64,000 bases of DNA from Leptospira broomii serovar Hurstbridge str. 5399 (lineage in GTDB: Bacteria > Spirochaetota > Leptospiria > Leptospirales > Leptospiraceae). The notes beneath the pieces were generated by a model that was given only the letters and a program-made list of their open reading frames with translations, was not told the origin of the DNA and searched no databases. Below, in pieces: positions 38,030 to 46,483 of this stretch (position 1 is its first letter; every line of letters begins with the position of its first letter). The stretch lies in NCBI RefSeq assembly GCF_000243715.2, contig NZ_AHMO02000007.1, positions 376,054 to 440,053 of the forward strand, read 5' to 3'. The position numbers and the translations under genes were made by a program.

Positions 38030-39613
38030 ATGGAAATCGAAAATTCTGAAAATCAATACGACGTTATTTTTATCGGCTCCGGAATGGGAAGTCTGACGGC
38101 AGCGAGTCTTTTAACCCAGTTTTCCGGTAAGAAAGTCCTCATTTTGGAAAAGCATTTTCAGCCCGGCGGGTTTACTCACGAATTTCAAAGGAAACAGGGA
38201 AAATTCCATTGGGATGTAGGAATTCATTACGTGGGAGATATGCACGAAGAGGGCCTGTGCAGAAAGCTTTCGGATAAGATTACTAAAAATGGAGTTCATT
38301 GGCATCGGATGCCAGAGCCCTTCGAGAGATTGGTGTTTCCGTCTAGAACGTTCGACATTTACGGTGATCCGGCAAAATTTAAGGACGACTTGATTCGACA
38401 GTTTCCGGAGGAGCAGGAAGCGATCGAGCGTTACCTGAAAGATATCAAGAAAACTTCCGCCTTATTCGGTAAATCGCTTATGTTGCGATTATCTCCTCCG
38501 TCAATAGAATCCTTTTCCGACTTATTGGGAGATCCGGCGATCACGACATTGAAAGAGTATTTCGACGCTAATTTCAAAAACGAAGAACTGAAGGGAATTT
38601 TAGCCGCTCAGTGGGGAGACCATGGACTTCCACCTTCGAAGGTCGCCTTTGCCATGCACGCTTCATTAGTGCAACATTATATAAACGGCGGATACTATCC
38701 CGTCGGGGGCGCAGGAAAAATTTTCGATGCGATCGAACCTATCGTTAAGGCTGGCGGCGGTGACGTCTTGTCCTCTGTGGAAGTTCGGGAAATTTTGATT
38801 CGGGACGGTAAGGCGATCGGGGTGAAGACCAAAGCGCTGCGGGGGGAGGGGCTGGAGAGGGATTTTTTTGCGCCGGTTGTAATTTCCTGTGCCGGAGCAT
38901 ATCCTACTTATACAAAACTGATTCCTGAATCGTTTCCGATTTCGTTTCGGAAAAAACTAAAGGATTTTTACGATCGGGAGAAGATGACGACGAGTCTTTG
39001 TTTGTATTTAGGGCTTTCCGATAGCCCCGCAAAGTTAGGATTTAAAGGGGAGAACTACTGGATTTTTTCGTCCCCCGATCACGATAAGAATTTCTCCGAA
39101 AGGAACGATTGGATCAATAGGTCTGGAGAAATTCCGAATTTGTACGTTTCTTTTCCAAGTCTGAAAAATCCTGAAGCAAAAAGCCATACTGCTGATGTGA
39201 TTACTTTCACCGATTATGAAAATTTCGCGGAGTGGAAATCTCTTCCTTGGAAGAAACGAGGAGAGGACTATAAGATTCTAAAAGAAAAAATTACGAATCG
39301 AATCTTATCCACGATAGAATCCAAGTTTCCGGGGTTTTCAAAGCTAGTGGAATTTTCAGAGTTATCCACTCCTATCACAAACGAGCATTTTACCTCTCAT
39401 CCTGACGGCGCAATCTACGGACTTGCCTGCGTCGCGGAAAGATATGATAAGGAAAAATGTCCTTGGTTCGACGTTCGTACTCCGGTCTCCGGCCTTTTTC
39501 TTACGGGAGCGGATGCCGGATCTCCTGGAATTGCAGGGGCGATGATGGCTGGGCTCGCGGCGGCAACTGCAGTCATAGGGAGCAACTCTCTGCTAAAAGA
39601 ACTTCGAAATTAA
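38030..39613 (+). CDS. CrtI-like NAD(P)/FAD-dependent oxidoreductase
   Basis: From the ATG at 38030 (GAGAGGG eight bases upstream) the protein is 527 residues. The FAD-binding GSGMGSLTAASLL starts near residue 16, followed by GGFTHEFQRKQGKFHWDVGIHYVG. The C-terminus has SPGIAGAMMAGLAAAT. This is the phytoene desaturase / retinol saturase-like family, acting on polyenes or isoprenoid and fatty-acyl double bonds. It is regulated by the divergent TetR gene. A close paralogue is encoded at 49144-50748. Substrate unknown. Confidence 0.88.
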   Translation: MEIENSENQYDVIFIGSGMGSLTAASLLTQFSGKKVLILEKHFQPGGFTHEFQRKQGKFHWDVGIHYVGDMHEEGLCRKLSDKITKNGVHWHRMPEPFERLVFPSRTFDIYGDPAKFKDDLIRQFPEEQEAIERYLKDIKKTSALFGKSLMLRLSPPSIESFSDLLGDPAITTLKEYFDANFKNEELKGILAAQWGDHGLPPSKVAFAMHASLVQHYINGGYYPVGGAGKIFDAIEPIVKAGGGDVLSSVEVREILIRDGKAIGVKTKALRGEGLERDFFAPVVISCAGAYPTYTKLIPESFPISFRKKLKDFYDREKMTTSLCLYLGLSDSPAKLGFKGENYWIFSSPDHDKNFSERNDWINRSGEIPNLYVSFPSLKNPEAKSHTADVITFTDYENFAEWKSLPWKKRGEDYKILKEKITNRILSTIESKFPGFSKLVEFSELSTPITNEHFTSHPDGAIYGLACVAERYDKEKCPWFDVRTPVSGLFLTGADAGSPGIAGAMMAGLAAATAVIGSNSLLKELRN

Positions 39614-39650
39614 AGAAAGAATGTCCAACTCGATTTTAGGTCGGGCATTC

Positions 39651-40406
39651 CTAATAGTTCAATTTTAGGATGCGAATTTCTTTTTCTTCGAATCGAAGAG
39701 TTTCCTTGATTTGCTGGAATCGTTCCGCCGAGAAGGGGGAGTCCGGGTTTTTAAGTTCCGCCTTTAATTTTACGATTTCATCATATAGATCGGTGAGTTC
39801 GATGACGTTTCCTTTCGCTTCCTTCGAATATAGGACTCGAAACATTTGTCCGATACGGGAAGGAATATCTGAATTGACGATTTCGGGAACGCTCACGTCG
39901 TCGATATGGCGAAACATCCAAGTTTGCAAATAGATCGCCAAGAGCCGCTCCATACGCAGAACATCCTCTTTCGTGTTTCTCGGAACAATACCTTTAAAGA
40001 ATCTATAACGTTTGCGTAAATATTTTCCGGCGTTTAAAACATCAACGGATTCTACTTTGATTTTATCCCATTCTTCTTTGATGATAGGAAAATATTCGGA
40101 GCCGAAATACGGCTCTCCGATTTCGCAAATATGAACGGCGCCGGGATCGAAGCATTTCATTCTTAATCGAAAACTGTCCCAGTCCCCTGAAACTAAATTT
40201 ACTGGGCCTTGGGATTGTAAGGGCTCTAACGCTTGATTAATTTCCCGAATGAAATTGCTTTTCAGTTGGTCCGACGGATCGGCCAATAGAAAGAAATTAT
40301 AGTCGGACGTGAGCGTCTCGTCGCCTCTTTGTCTCGAACCGTAGAAGATCAGTTCGAACGGCTTAAGCGAAGATACACTTGAGAGATTTTCCTTAATTCT
40401 TTCCAT
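39651..40406 (-). CDS. Nucleotidyltransferase-domain protein
   Basis: The 251-residue protein has a minimal nucleotidyltransferase signature, FYGSRQRGDETLTSDYNFFLL, near residues 22-42, with G-S then a later D-x-N/D pattern. A helical C-terminal half (residues about 130-250) follows, resembling HEPN-like helical domains. Substrates are unknown. It is downstream of, and nine bases from, a 68-residue small gene, and the two probably form one transcript. Confidence 0.72.
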   Translation of the reverse strand: MERIKENLSSVSSLKPFELIFYGSRQRGDETLTSDYNFFLLADPSDQLKSNFIREINQALEPLQSQGPVNLVSGDWDSFRLRMKCFDPGAVHICEIGEPYFGSEYFPIIKEEWDKIKVESVDVLNAGKYLRKRYRFFKGIVPRNTKEDVLRMERLLAIYLQTWMFRHIDDVSVPEIVNSDIPSRIGQMFRVLYSKEAKGNVIELTDLYDEIVKLKAELKNPDSPFSAERFQQIKETLRFEEKEIRILKLNY

Positions 40407-40415
40407 GTCCTTTTC

Positions 40416-40622
40416 TCATTCGAAAAACAACCGCATTCTAGAAAGGTTCTCTAAAATCGCCTTGTAAGCCTTGTCCCTCGCTTCCGCATCGCCGAAGGGT
40501 AGGGACTTAACGTGGTTAAAGTCGTGATAAGTAATCTCGATCGAGTTACCTGCCACGTTTTTTTTTATGGAGGAAATAAAGTCCAAATTGATGACTTCAG
40601 TATCCCCTAATTTTAACCACAT
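40416..40622 (-). CDS. Small conserved-looking protein, 68 residues
   Basis: The frame begins with ATG preceded by AAGGA at five bases, and has a well-placed promoter upstream (40662-40690). It reads like a small beta-rich domain (MWLKLGDTEVINLDFISSIKKN, then YHDFNHVKSLPFGD and an alpha helix), reminiscent of PH-like/phage-type small domains. No family is assigned. It precedes the nucleotidyltransferase gene by nine bases. Confidence 0.65.
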   Translation of the reverse strand: MWLKLGDTEVINLDFISSIKKNVAGNSIEITYHDFNHVKSLPFGDAEARDKAYKAILENLSRMRLFFE

Positions 40623-40661
40623 TTTCCTTCGAATCCCGGGGCGAACACCCCTTGCACGGAT

Positions 40662-40690
40662 AGGGTAGTTGCCGGAACGGATTCGGTCAA
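40662..40690 (-). promoter_or_regulatory. Sigma-70-like promoter
   Basis: On the minus strand TTGACC (40685-40690) and TACCCT (40662-40667) are separated by exactly 17 bases, about 40 bases upstream of the ATG at 40622. It would drive the small gene and the nucleotidyltransferase. Confidence 0.5.
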
Positions 40691-40881
40691 GAAAATACGA
40701 ATTAGCGACCGCATAGAACGTAAATCCCGATCTTTATCCCCGTCGAAGACGCATCGTCCGCCCGTAAGTTTGCCCGTTACGGAAGCGCCTGCATTATTGC
40801 GGCTTCGGACCGGCTTCAAGACGGGAAAAACCTCATTTCACAATATCATAGCAGGAAAATCGTTATATCTTAGGAAAATCG

Positions 40882-40920
40882 GTAGGAACTTCTACTAATT
40901 TCCGTGTCGAAGTTCCTACA
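40882..40920. repeat. Inverted pair of the dispersed short palindrome
   Basis: GTAGGAACTTCTACTA (40882-40897) and TGTCGAAGTTCCTACA (40905-40920) are related 16-mers in opposite orientation. TAGGAACTTC and GAAGTTCCTA pair perfectly over 10 bp. They match the family seen at 15508 and 36193. Confidence 0.55.
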
Positions 40921-40985
40921 AACTAGATCCAAACCGTTGCGTGTAACGATATCTCGGTTCGAATTATGACAAAAGTGAACTTAGT

Positions 40986-41522
40986 TTAAAAGGCTCGAAT
41001 TCCCCGACTTACAAAATCATGGAATTCCTTACCTAGCTCGAGGCTGGTCAGGCCCTTTTTATTTTCGACCTCAGTCTCAAAGACGATGATAAAATTGCCT
41101 CTTTGCCATTCCCAGCGAACATAGCAGAGTTCCGGAGAGGATTTATGAAAACACCCCGAGAATACGGTCGACCGAGTGTCTTCCTTCATGGGGAAATACT
41201 GGAACTGACGTCCGTTCATTTTTGCCTGCTCCGATTCGGGAACCAGCTGGCGAAAATCGTTCGCATTATCTTCCGTATAGGAGGAGGCGCGGAATCGATC
41301 AAAGTTGGAATTCACATCGGCGACTTTGCAGTCATAATAGAGTCCTCGAGCAAATAAACGTCCCGAGTCCAACAAAACGGCGTTCCCCTGGGTAGTGTAA
41401 ACAACGTCGTAGTTTAAGCGAAGCATCGAGGGATTTTCGACGACAGAGGCTTTCCCCTCGGTCATAGCAGTTTTACAATCGGAGCAGAGTAGGAGAGCCG
41501 TGAAAAAACTAATAGCCGATCT
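40986..41522 (-). CDS. Putative exported lipoprotein, unrecognised
   Basis: From the ATG at 41522 (AGGAG six bases upstream) the protein is 178 residues. It starts MRSAISFFTALLLCSDCKT, a short signal peptide with a spirochaetal-type lipobox candidate (LLLC or CSDC). The mature part has several cysteines and a mixed beta pattern but no known domain. The longer frame to 41633 runs further into the kamA-like gene and is not supported. The 14-base overlap with that gene suggests coupling. Confidence 0.65.
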   Translation of the reverse strand, partial: RSAISFFTALLLCSDCKTAMTEGKASVVENPSMLRLNYDVVYTTQGNAVLLDSGRLFARGLYYDCKVADVNSNFDRFRASSYTEDNANDFRQLVPESEQAKMNGRQFQYFPMKEDTRSTVFSGCFHKSSPELCYVRWEWQRGNFIIVFETEVENKKGLTSLELGKEFHDFVSRGIRAF

Positions 41523-42633
41523 CATACAGATCTCCTCGATAATTTCTAAATACGTAAGAGGAAGGTTTCGTTTCTTCCAGATAGTCCGTAGGTAGCGGAA
41601 CTTTTCCGCCGCCGCCCGTAAGGTCGACCACATATAATGGGATGCAAAGGCCGCTGATTCTTCCGCGGATAGACTTCATCAGTTCCACACCTCGCGAGAT
41701 CGGTACTCGAAAATGAGAAGAGCCGTACACCTCGTCACAATGATGTAAATAATAAGGTTTGATTCCGGCGGCCGTCAGTCCATAGAACAAATCCGTAAGC
41801 GTTTCGACCGAATCGTTAATTCCTTTCAAGAGAACCGCTTGGTTCAGAACTACGACTGCACCCTCCTTAATCAGACGTCCGACTCTTTCTATCGCGGTTG
41901 GAGTAAGTTCCTTAGGATGATTAAAATGCGTAACTAGGAAAATCGGAAAATGTTTACGTAGGACCGAACAAAGTTCTTCCGTAATTCGCATCGGTAAGGT
42001 GACCGGATAGCGAGTGTGAATTCTTACTTGGTTGATATGCGAAATCGATTTTAATTCGCCCAATAGATAATCGAGTTTAGAATCGGAGAGATTTAGCGGA
42101 TCTCCACCTGAAAGAATGACTTCTCTAATTTCGGTATGTGCTCGGAAGTAATTCAACGCTTCCTGCCAATCTTCCAAACTCGGAGTCTCCATTGAACGAG
42201 ACACTTTTCTTTTTCGAGTGCAAAAACGACAGTAAACCGCGCATACATGGGAAAGATACCAGAGCGCCCGATCCGGATATCGATGAGTGACTCCTCGCAC
42301 CGGCATATGTGATTCTTCTGCGAGAGGATCGATTCGATCCCAAATTCGCGGAGTTAGCTCTTCCTTTCGAGGAACGATTTGCAGACGGATCGGACAGAGC
42401 GGATCCGACGGATCCGCGAGCTTCAAATAATACGGAGTCGCGGAAAAAGAAAAAAGCTCGCTACAGTCCAGTAACGATTCTTTTTCCAGGTCGGTAAGCT
42501 CTAAATATTCGCTTAACCCGTCCTCGTCCTTGATCCTGTGCTGGATTTGCCATTTCCAATCCCACCAATTAGTTTCGTCGATGAGATAAGGCTGATTGCT
42601 TACGGAGTAAGATCCCAGATTTTTGCTCCTCAC
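41509..42633 (-). CDS. KamA/EpmB-family radical SAM lysine aminomutase
   Basis: The 374-residue protein has the radical SAM cluster motif CAVYCRFC (Cys131, Cys135, Cys138), preceded by ALWYLSHV and followed by TRKRKV, as in lysine 2,3-aminomutase. SGGDPL and the C-terminal PLP-binding GGGGKVPLPTDY are present. The length is between EpmB (about 340) and KamA (about 415). EpmB makes beta-lysine on EF-P with EpmA, and efp lies 1.2 kb away, but no epmA-like gene is visible here; a free lysine aminomutase is equally possible. The start is GTG with no clear ribosome-binding site, so the true start may differ. Confidence 0.88.
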   Translation of the reverse strand: MRSKNLGSYSVSNQPYLIDETNWWDWKWQIQHRIKDEDGLSEYLELTDLEKESLLDCSELFSFSATPYYLKLADPSDPLCPIRLQIVPRKEELTPRIWDRIDPLAEESHMPVRGVTHRYPDRALWYLSHVCAVYCRFCTRKRKVSRSMETPSLEDWQEALNYFRAHTEIREVILSGGDPLNLSDSKLDYLLGELKSISHINQVRIHTRYPVTLPMRITEELCSVLRKHFPIFLVTHFNHPKELTPTAIERVGRLIKEGAVVVLNQAVLLKGINDSVETLTDLFYGLTAAGIKPYYLHHCDEVYGSSHFRVPISRGVELMKSIRGRISGLCIPLYVVDLTGGGGKVPLPTDYLEETKPSSYVFRNYRGDLYEIGY

Positions 42634-42681
42634 GTTCTTGTATTAACGAAGAGCCAAGGGCGTCAACTGAAGTATCCAAAC

Positions 42682-42710
42682 AAAAAAATCGGAAACCCTG
42701 TGGTTTCCGA
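42682..42710 (-). terminator. Rho-independent terminator
   Basis: A 9-bp perfect stem, TCGGAAACC (42689-42697) and GGTTTCCGA (42702-42710), with a four-base loop, is followed on the minus strand by seven T residues (42682-42688). It ends the transcript of the small exported protein at 42892-43212, just before the KamA-like gene. Confidence 0.85.
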
Positions 42711-42891
42711 TAGAGGTTTTTTATTTTTATAAACCTCGGGGAGATGTGCTCATCGATTTAGGTTGGAGACTTAGGAGAAGGATGAGCGGGTTCCCGCTTT
42801 CTATATATAACAACGGAATTTTTGCCCGAAACCGTTGAGAATTCTCCCGGGAACAACCTCCCAGAGGGACTTACAGAACTGACTGTCCTAT

Positions 42892-43212
42892 TCAGGCCGG
42901 GGGAGGAAGGAAAAGATAACGGTAGGATAGAGTATGGCGTATGAGAATCGGCTCATGGATACGAGAACCGTAATCCGAACGATGGTCAGCCCCGTACAGA
43001 AATTGAGAACGTGTTCCGAAAACCAACCCCTTATCATCTTCTCCGGAAGAAAGATAAGTATGATGTTGCGAAACAAGTTCAGTATATTCTCGGACTTTGA
43101 TTTTTTTCTGGAATACGCGAGCCTTTCCTCCCGCGGAATCCTGTCCCAAAATATCGGAAACGAAGATTACGGAAAGAAACGTAGCCAGAAATAAAATGCC
43201 GAATCGTTTCAT
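42892..43212 (-). CDS. Small exported protein, unrecognised
   Basis: The 106-residue protein has a clear signal peptide (MKRFGILFLATFLSVIFVSDILG, cleavage probably near LGQ), GAAGG close upstream of the ATG, then a mature segment rich in His, Tyr and Arg (SSGEDDKGLVFGTRSQFLYGADHRSDYG in outline) and a C-terminal proline run. No family is recognised. A strong terminator follows. Confidence 0.6.
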   Translation of the reverse strand: MKRFGILFLATFLSVIFVSDILGQDSAGGKARVFQKKIKVREYTELVSQHHTYLSSGEDDKGLVFGTRSQFLYGADHRSDYGSRIHEPILIRHTLSYRYLFLPPPA

Positions 43213-43882
43213 AAGCCTTCAGCAAGTATAGACGATATAAAAATGCTTAGGCAACCTTTTTCCGGCAAAAAAAAGCTGAAAAATGAAAGTTGGGGCAAAA
43301 AAGAGAAAATTAATTCTTCCGCAAATCGATTTTCTACTATGTTCGGGCTACCTGCATTAATCGAATTTCATACTCGGAATTTTCCAATATGACGGTCACG
43401 AAAATGAAATAGTTTTGATTTTCTCTTTATTAGTTATTTGTGCACTGCCAATTGCCCGGAATCCAATCGTGTTTTTATCCACCCTATTGAATTTGCTGCG
43501 ATTGAATTTCTTCATCAAATCGCAACGGCAGGGGACAAGCATTTGAAAATAATCGATGGTTTTCTAATATCGTTTCGGAATAGATTTGAGATCGACCGAT
43601 CTCTCTCAGCGCATATAAAAATTATGAATGACTCCGAGCGTGATGAACGCGGACTACTTAAGTTTTGCAGATCTCTCGGAACGCATCCGGAAATATTTTT
43701 CAAGGCTATGAGCAATTTTAACCCGGCAACCAAGGCATTGATTGGATTTTAAGTCGGCAAATATCAGATTTAAAGGAAAGAATTTCACCCTATTTCGTCG
43801 ATACCAGGGGCGTTCTTTTTCCTTGACACCCCACCTTCCGGCTCCGATATAGAAGGAGCGCAATCCTTTTTTTAGGTCGTTT
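43213..43882. other. Gene-poor interval upstream of efp
   Basis: About 670 bases without a supported gene. A 104-codon plus-strand frame at 43438-43752 starts at TTG without a ribosome-binding site; the opposite strand holds a similar-length frame, and neither resembles a known protein. The efp promoter is presumably near the right end, since an AGGTCG ribosome-binding site precedes its ATG. Confidence 0.4.
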
Positions 43883-44449
43883 ATGAACTTAGGCATTACC
43901 GAAGTTAAGAAGGGCATGGTCCTTAAAGTAGAGGGCGAACTCTACACAGTTATCAAGAGCGAATTCGTCAATCCCGGTAAGGGATCCGCTTTTATCCGCA
44001 CAAAATTAAAAAATTTGGTCCGCAACAGTTCCATAGAACGGACGTTCAAGGCGGCAGAGAAATTGGAATCCGTAGAACTCGAAAAACGGCAGATGACAAT
44101 TTGCTATTCCGAGGGGGATGATATAATCTTTATGGATACGAACGATTTCGAGCAAATCCCGGTCTCAAAGGAATACCTAGAAGATATTCTTCCATATTTG
44201 AAGGAAGAAACTCCGATGGAAGTTTCCTTTTATGAAGGAAAACCGATAGGCGTAATTCCTCCGAACTTTGCAATTTTACAAGTAACCTATGCTGAAGAAG
44301 GTCTTAAAGGGGACACTTCCGGCACGGCATTAAAGCGAGTTACAGTGGAAACTGGCGGTGAAATTAACGTTCCGATTTTTGTAAAGCAAGGCGACGTTGT
44401 TAAGATAGATCTTCGCGACTTATCTTATGTGGAAAGAGTCAATAAATAA
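43883..44449 (+). CDS. efp: Elongation factor P
   Basis: The 188-residue protein has the canonical EF-P layout: an N-terminal KOW-like domain with the modifiable lysine loop NPGKGSAF (Lys33), then two OB domains ending in VDLRDLSYVERV-like sequence. EF-P rescues ribosomes at polyproline stretches. The lysine in the tip loop fits the beta-lysyl or unmodified-lysine subtype rather than rhamnosylated arginine. A KamA/EpmB-like gene is nearby on the opposite strand. Confidence 0.97.
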   Translation: MNLGITEVKKGMVLKVEGELYTVIKSEFVNPGKGSAFIRTKLKNLVRNSSIERTFKAAEKLESVELEKRQMTICYSEGDDIIFMDTNDFEQIPVSKEYLEDILPYLKEETPMEVSFYEGKPIGVIPPNFAILQVTYAEEGLKGDTSGTALKRVTVETGGEINVPIFVKQGDVVKIDLRDLSYVERVNK

Positions 44450-44524
44450 GTAGGAGATTCCTCTCCTATACGGCATACTTGGATCCCGATATCGGTTTAA
44501 ATAGAAAACCGGGTTCGGATCTTC

Positions 44525-44566
44525 CCCGACGGGTGCGGGGTCCGTTTTCGGTCGGGAGCTTTTTTA
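44525..44566 (+). terminator. Possible terminator downstream of efp
   Basis: CCCGAC (44525-44530) and GTCGGG (44551-44556) form a stem over a 20-base loop, followed by AGCTTTTTT on the plus strand. Another small stem, TAGGAGA/TCTCCTA, lies just after the efp stop. A competing CCCCG/CGGGG fold is possible. Confidence 0.5.
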
Positions 44567-44598
44567 GGGAAAAGTACGACACCCAAGGAGAATGAGTT

Positions 44599-45132
44599 AT
44601 GGCGACTATCGTCCAGAAACCCGGGTTACCGGAAATCAAAGACAATTCGGAAGTAAAATCCTTCCTCGAAAAACGCGGAATCGAATACGATCATTGGCAT
44701 GTGCCTGCGTCTTCCGACAACTTAACCGATAAGGAAGTTCTTTCCGACGACGAGAAAGAAACACTTCTTAAAAACTTGGATAATCGCTTTCAAACGTTAA
44801 AGGAAGAAGAGGGGTACCAATCCAGAGATCTAATCGTGCTTCATCCGCAGGTACCCGGCTTATCCGAGATGTTAGCTAAGTTCGATAAGGTTCATTATCA
44901 TACTGATGCCGAAGTCCGTTATATCGTGGATGGTTCCGGGATATTCGGCTTTTCTCTGAATGGAGAAAAGTTTCTCGTAAAGGTTGAGAAGAACGATTTC
45001 ATTTCCGTACCGAAAAATACGAATCATTGGTTTACTCTCGATGAAAAGAAAAGAATCAAAGCGGTTCGCTACTTCCAGGATATGAGCGGCTGGGTTCCCA
45101 ACTATGTGGAAGAAACCACGGTTCTTGCCTAA
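44599..45132 (+). CDS. mtnD: Acireductone dioxygenase
   Basis: The 177-residue cupin has the metal ligands H-x-H-x3-E in [17 protein letters not shown] (His99, His101, Glu105) and His143 in NTNHWFTL, exactly as in the ARD family. It converts acireductone in the methionine-salvage pathway, giving formate plus keto-methylthiobutyrate with iron or, with nickel, the off-pathway CO route. The mtnB gene follows five bases later, so they form one unit. Confidence 0.95.
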   Translation: MATIVQKPGLPEIKDNSEVKSFLEKRGIEYDHWHVPASSDNLTDKEVLSDDEKETLLKNLDNRFQTLKEEEGYQSRDLIVLHPQVPGLSEMLAKFDKVHYHTDAEVRYIVDGSGIFGFSLNGEKFLVKVEKNDFISVPKNTNHWFTLDEKKRIKAVRYFQDMSGWVPNYVEETTVLA

Positions 45133-45137
45133 CTAGA

Positions 45138-45773
45138 ATGTCCATTAAGAAAGAACTCTCCCGACTGGCCAAGTCGGGAGTTCTGTACCATTCGAAGGGT
45201 TGGATGCCCGGAACAGCGGGAAATCTTTCCCTTCGCGATTTGAAGAAGCCCGATGTTTTTTGGGTGAGTGGAAGCGGTTTGGATAAAAACCTTTTGAGCA
45301 AAAAGGATTTTTTACCCGTCAACATTGAAACTGGAAAAGTGATCGAAGGATGGAAAGGACGGGAAGGATTGAAACCTTCGGCGGAAACTTCCATCCATCG
45401 GGCGGTTTATAAAGCCTATCCGGAAATCGGATGTTCCCTACATGTGCATACTCTCGAATCTAATCTAATTCGATCGGGAGTCAATAGGGAGTCCCAGGTG
45501 CAGGAGTGGAATTTACCTTCTTTAGAAATTATTAAAGCATTCGGAATTTGGGATGAAAGCCCTCAGGTCTTTGCGCCGATTATTTATAATTTTCCGGTGG
45601 TCCAGGAAATATCGGACACCCTGCAAGCATACCTAGAAGAGAAGAAACCTAGAGTTCCGTTCTGTATCATTGAAAATCACGGCATAACGGTTTGGGGAAA
45701 GGATCTGACCCAGGCGAATCGGCATTTGGAAGCTGCCGATTTCATACTGAAAGTTCAAACGCTTTCTCGATGA
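45138..45773 (+). CDS. mtnB: Methylthioribulose-1-phosphate dehydratase
   Basis: The 211-residue protein belongs to the class II aldolase fold. It has GTAGNLS near the N-terminus, SGSGLDK, AETSIHRAVYKAYPEIG and the zinc pair LHVHT, with a further histidine in ENHGITVWG. It dehydrates methylthioribulose-1-phosphate in methionine salvage, upstream of MtnD. mtnC and other salvage genes are not in the window. Confidence 0.93.
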   Translation: MSIKKELSRLAKSGVLYHSKGWMPGTAGNLSLRDLKKPDVFWVSGSGLDKNLLSKKDFLPVNIETGKVIEGWKGREGLKPSAETSIHRAVYKAYPEIGCSLHVHTLESNLIRSGVNRESQVQEWNLPSLEIIKAFGIWDESPQVFAPIIYNFPVVQEISDTLQAYLEEKKPRVPFCIIENHGITVWGKDLTQANRHLEAADFILKVQTLSR

Positions 45774-45779
45774 CCTAAA

Positions 45780-46460
45780 ATGTCTAAGAAAATATTAGTT
45801 GCAGGAGCGGGGACCGGCGTCGGGCGCGCTCTATTAGAAAAACTACATACTCTTTCGGATGTGGAAGCGATCGGAATTTCCCGTAGGGGGATTCCCATCG
45901 TCCAAACCTTAAAGGCGGGTGTCAATTATGCCTGCGATCTCACCGATGCAAAAAGCCTTTCGAATTTTTGCCATACTTTGAGACTCCATTGGAACCGTCT
46001 GGATGCGCTATACTTCACTTTCGGAGACGGACTATTTCGATCTATCGAAACCGTTTCTTTGGAGGATTGGGAAAAGCATCTTGCACTCAATTTAACGGCA
46101 CCTTACTTGTTGACTAAGGAATTATCCTCCCTCTTTGGCAAAGGCTCTCTACTTTGTTACTTGTCTTCTACAGCCGGTCGCCAAGGATTCCCGCATTCCT
46201 CGGCATACTGCGCGTCTAAGCATGGGATTGCGGGCTTTGCAAAGGCCATTCGAGAAGAATGGCAGACTAGGGAAGTCCGTGTCAGCATCGTCTATGCGGG
46301 CGCTATTGATACGCCTGTTTGGGATGGTAGAGACGAATTCGATCGAAGGGATATGGTTCCTGTTACGGATGCTGCGGATTTTCTGGCGAGTCTCTCGTTT
46401 CAGCCGACTACGTTCAATTTGGATGAGATCGTTTTTTTGCCTCCCAAAGGAATTTTATAA
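45780..46460 (+). CDS. Short-chain dehydrogenase/reductase
   Basis: The 226-residue SDR has the N-terminal dinucleotide motif GAGTGVG (residues 9-15), the catalytic Ser in LSSTAGRQG, Tyr-x3-Lys as YCASKHG, and VYAGAIDTP for the cofactor loop. It follows mtnB by six bases and may act in the same pathway, for example on a keto or aldehyde by-product, but the substrate is unknown. Confidence 0.9.
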   Translation: MSKKILVAGAGTGVGRALLEKLHTLSDVEAIGISRRGIPIVQTLKAGVNYACDLTDAKSLSNFCHTLRLHWNRLDALYFTFGDGLFRSIETVSLEDWEKHLALNLTAPYLLTKELSSLFGKGSLLCYLSSTAGRQGFPHSSAYCASKHGIAGFAKAIREEWQTREVRVSIVYAGAIDTPVWDGRDEFDRRDMVPVTDAADFLASLSFQPTTFNLDEIVFLPPKGIL

Positions 46461-46483
46461 TTTTTTAATATATTTTCTTTGTC

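Noticed and set aside
40613..40819. Minus-strand frame overlapping the promoter of the 68-residue gene
   Set aside because: Arg-rich, GC-biased chance frame that contains the promoter elements of the downstream gene.
43438..43752. 104-codon plus-strand frame upstream of efp
   Set aside because: TTG start with no ribosome-binding site, a comparable antisense frame, and no recognisable features.
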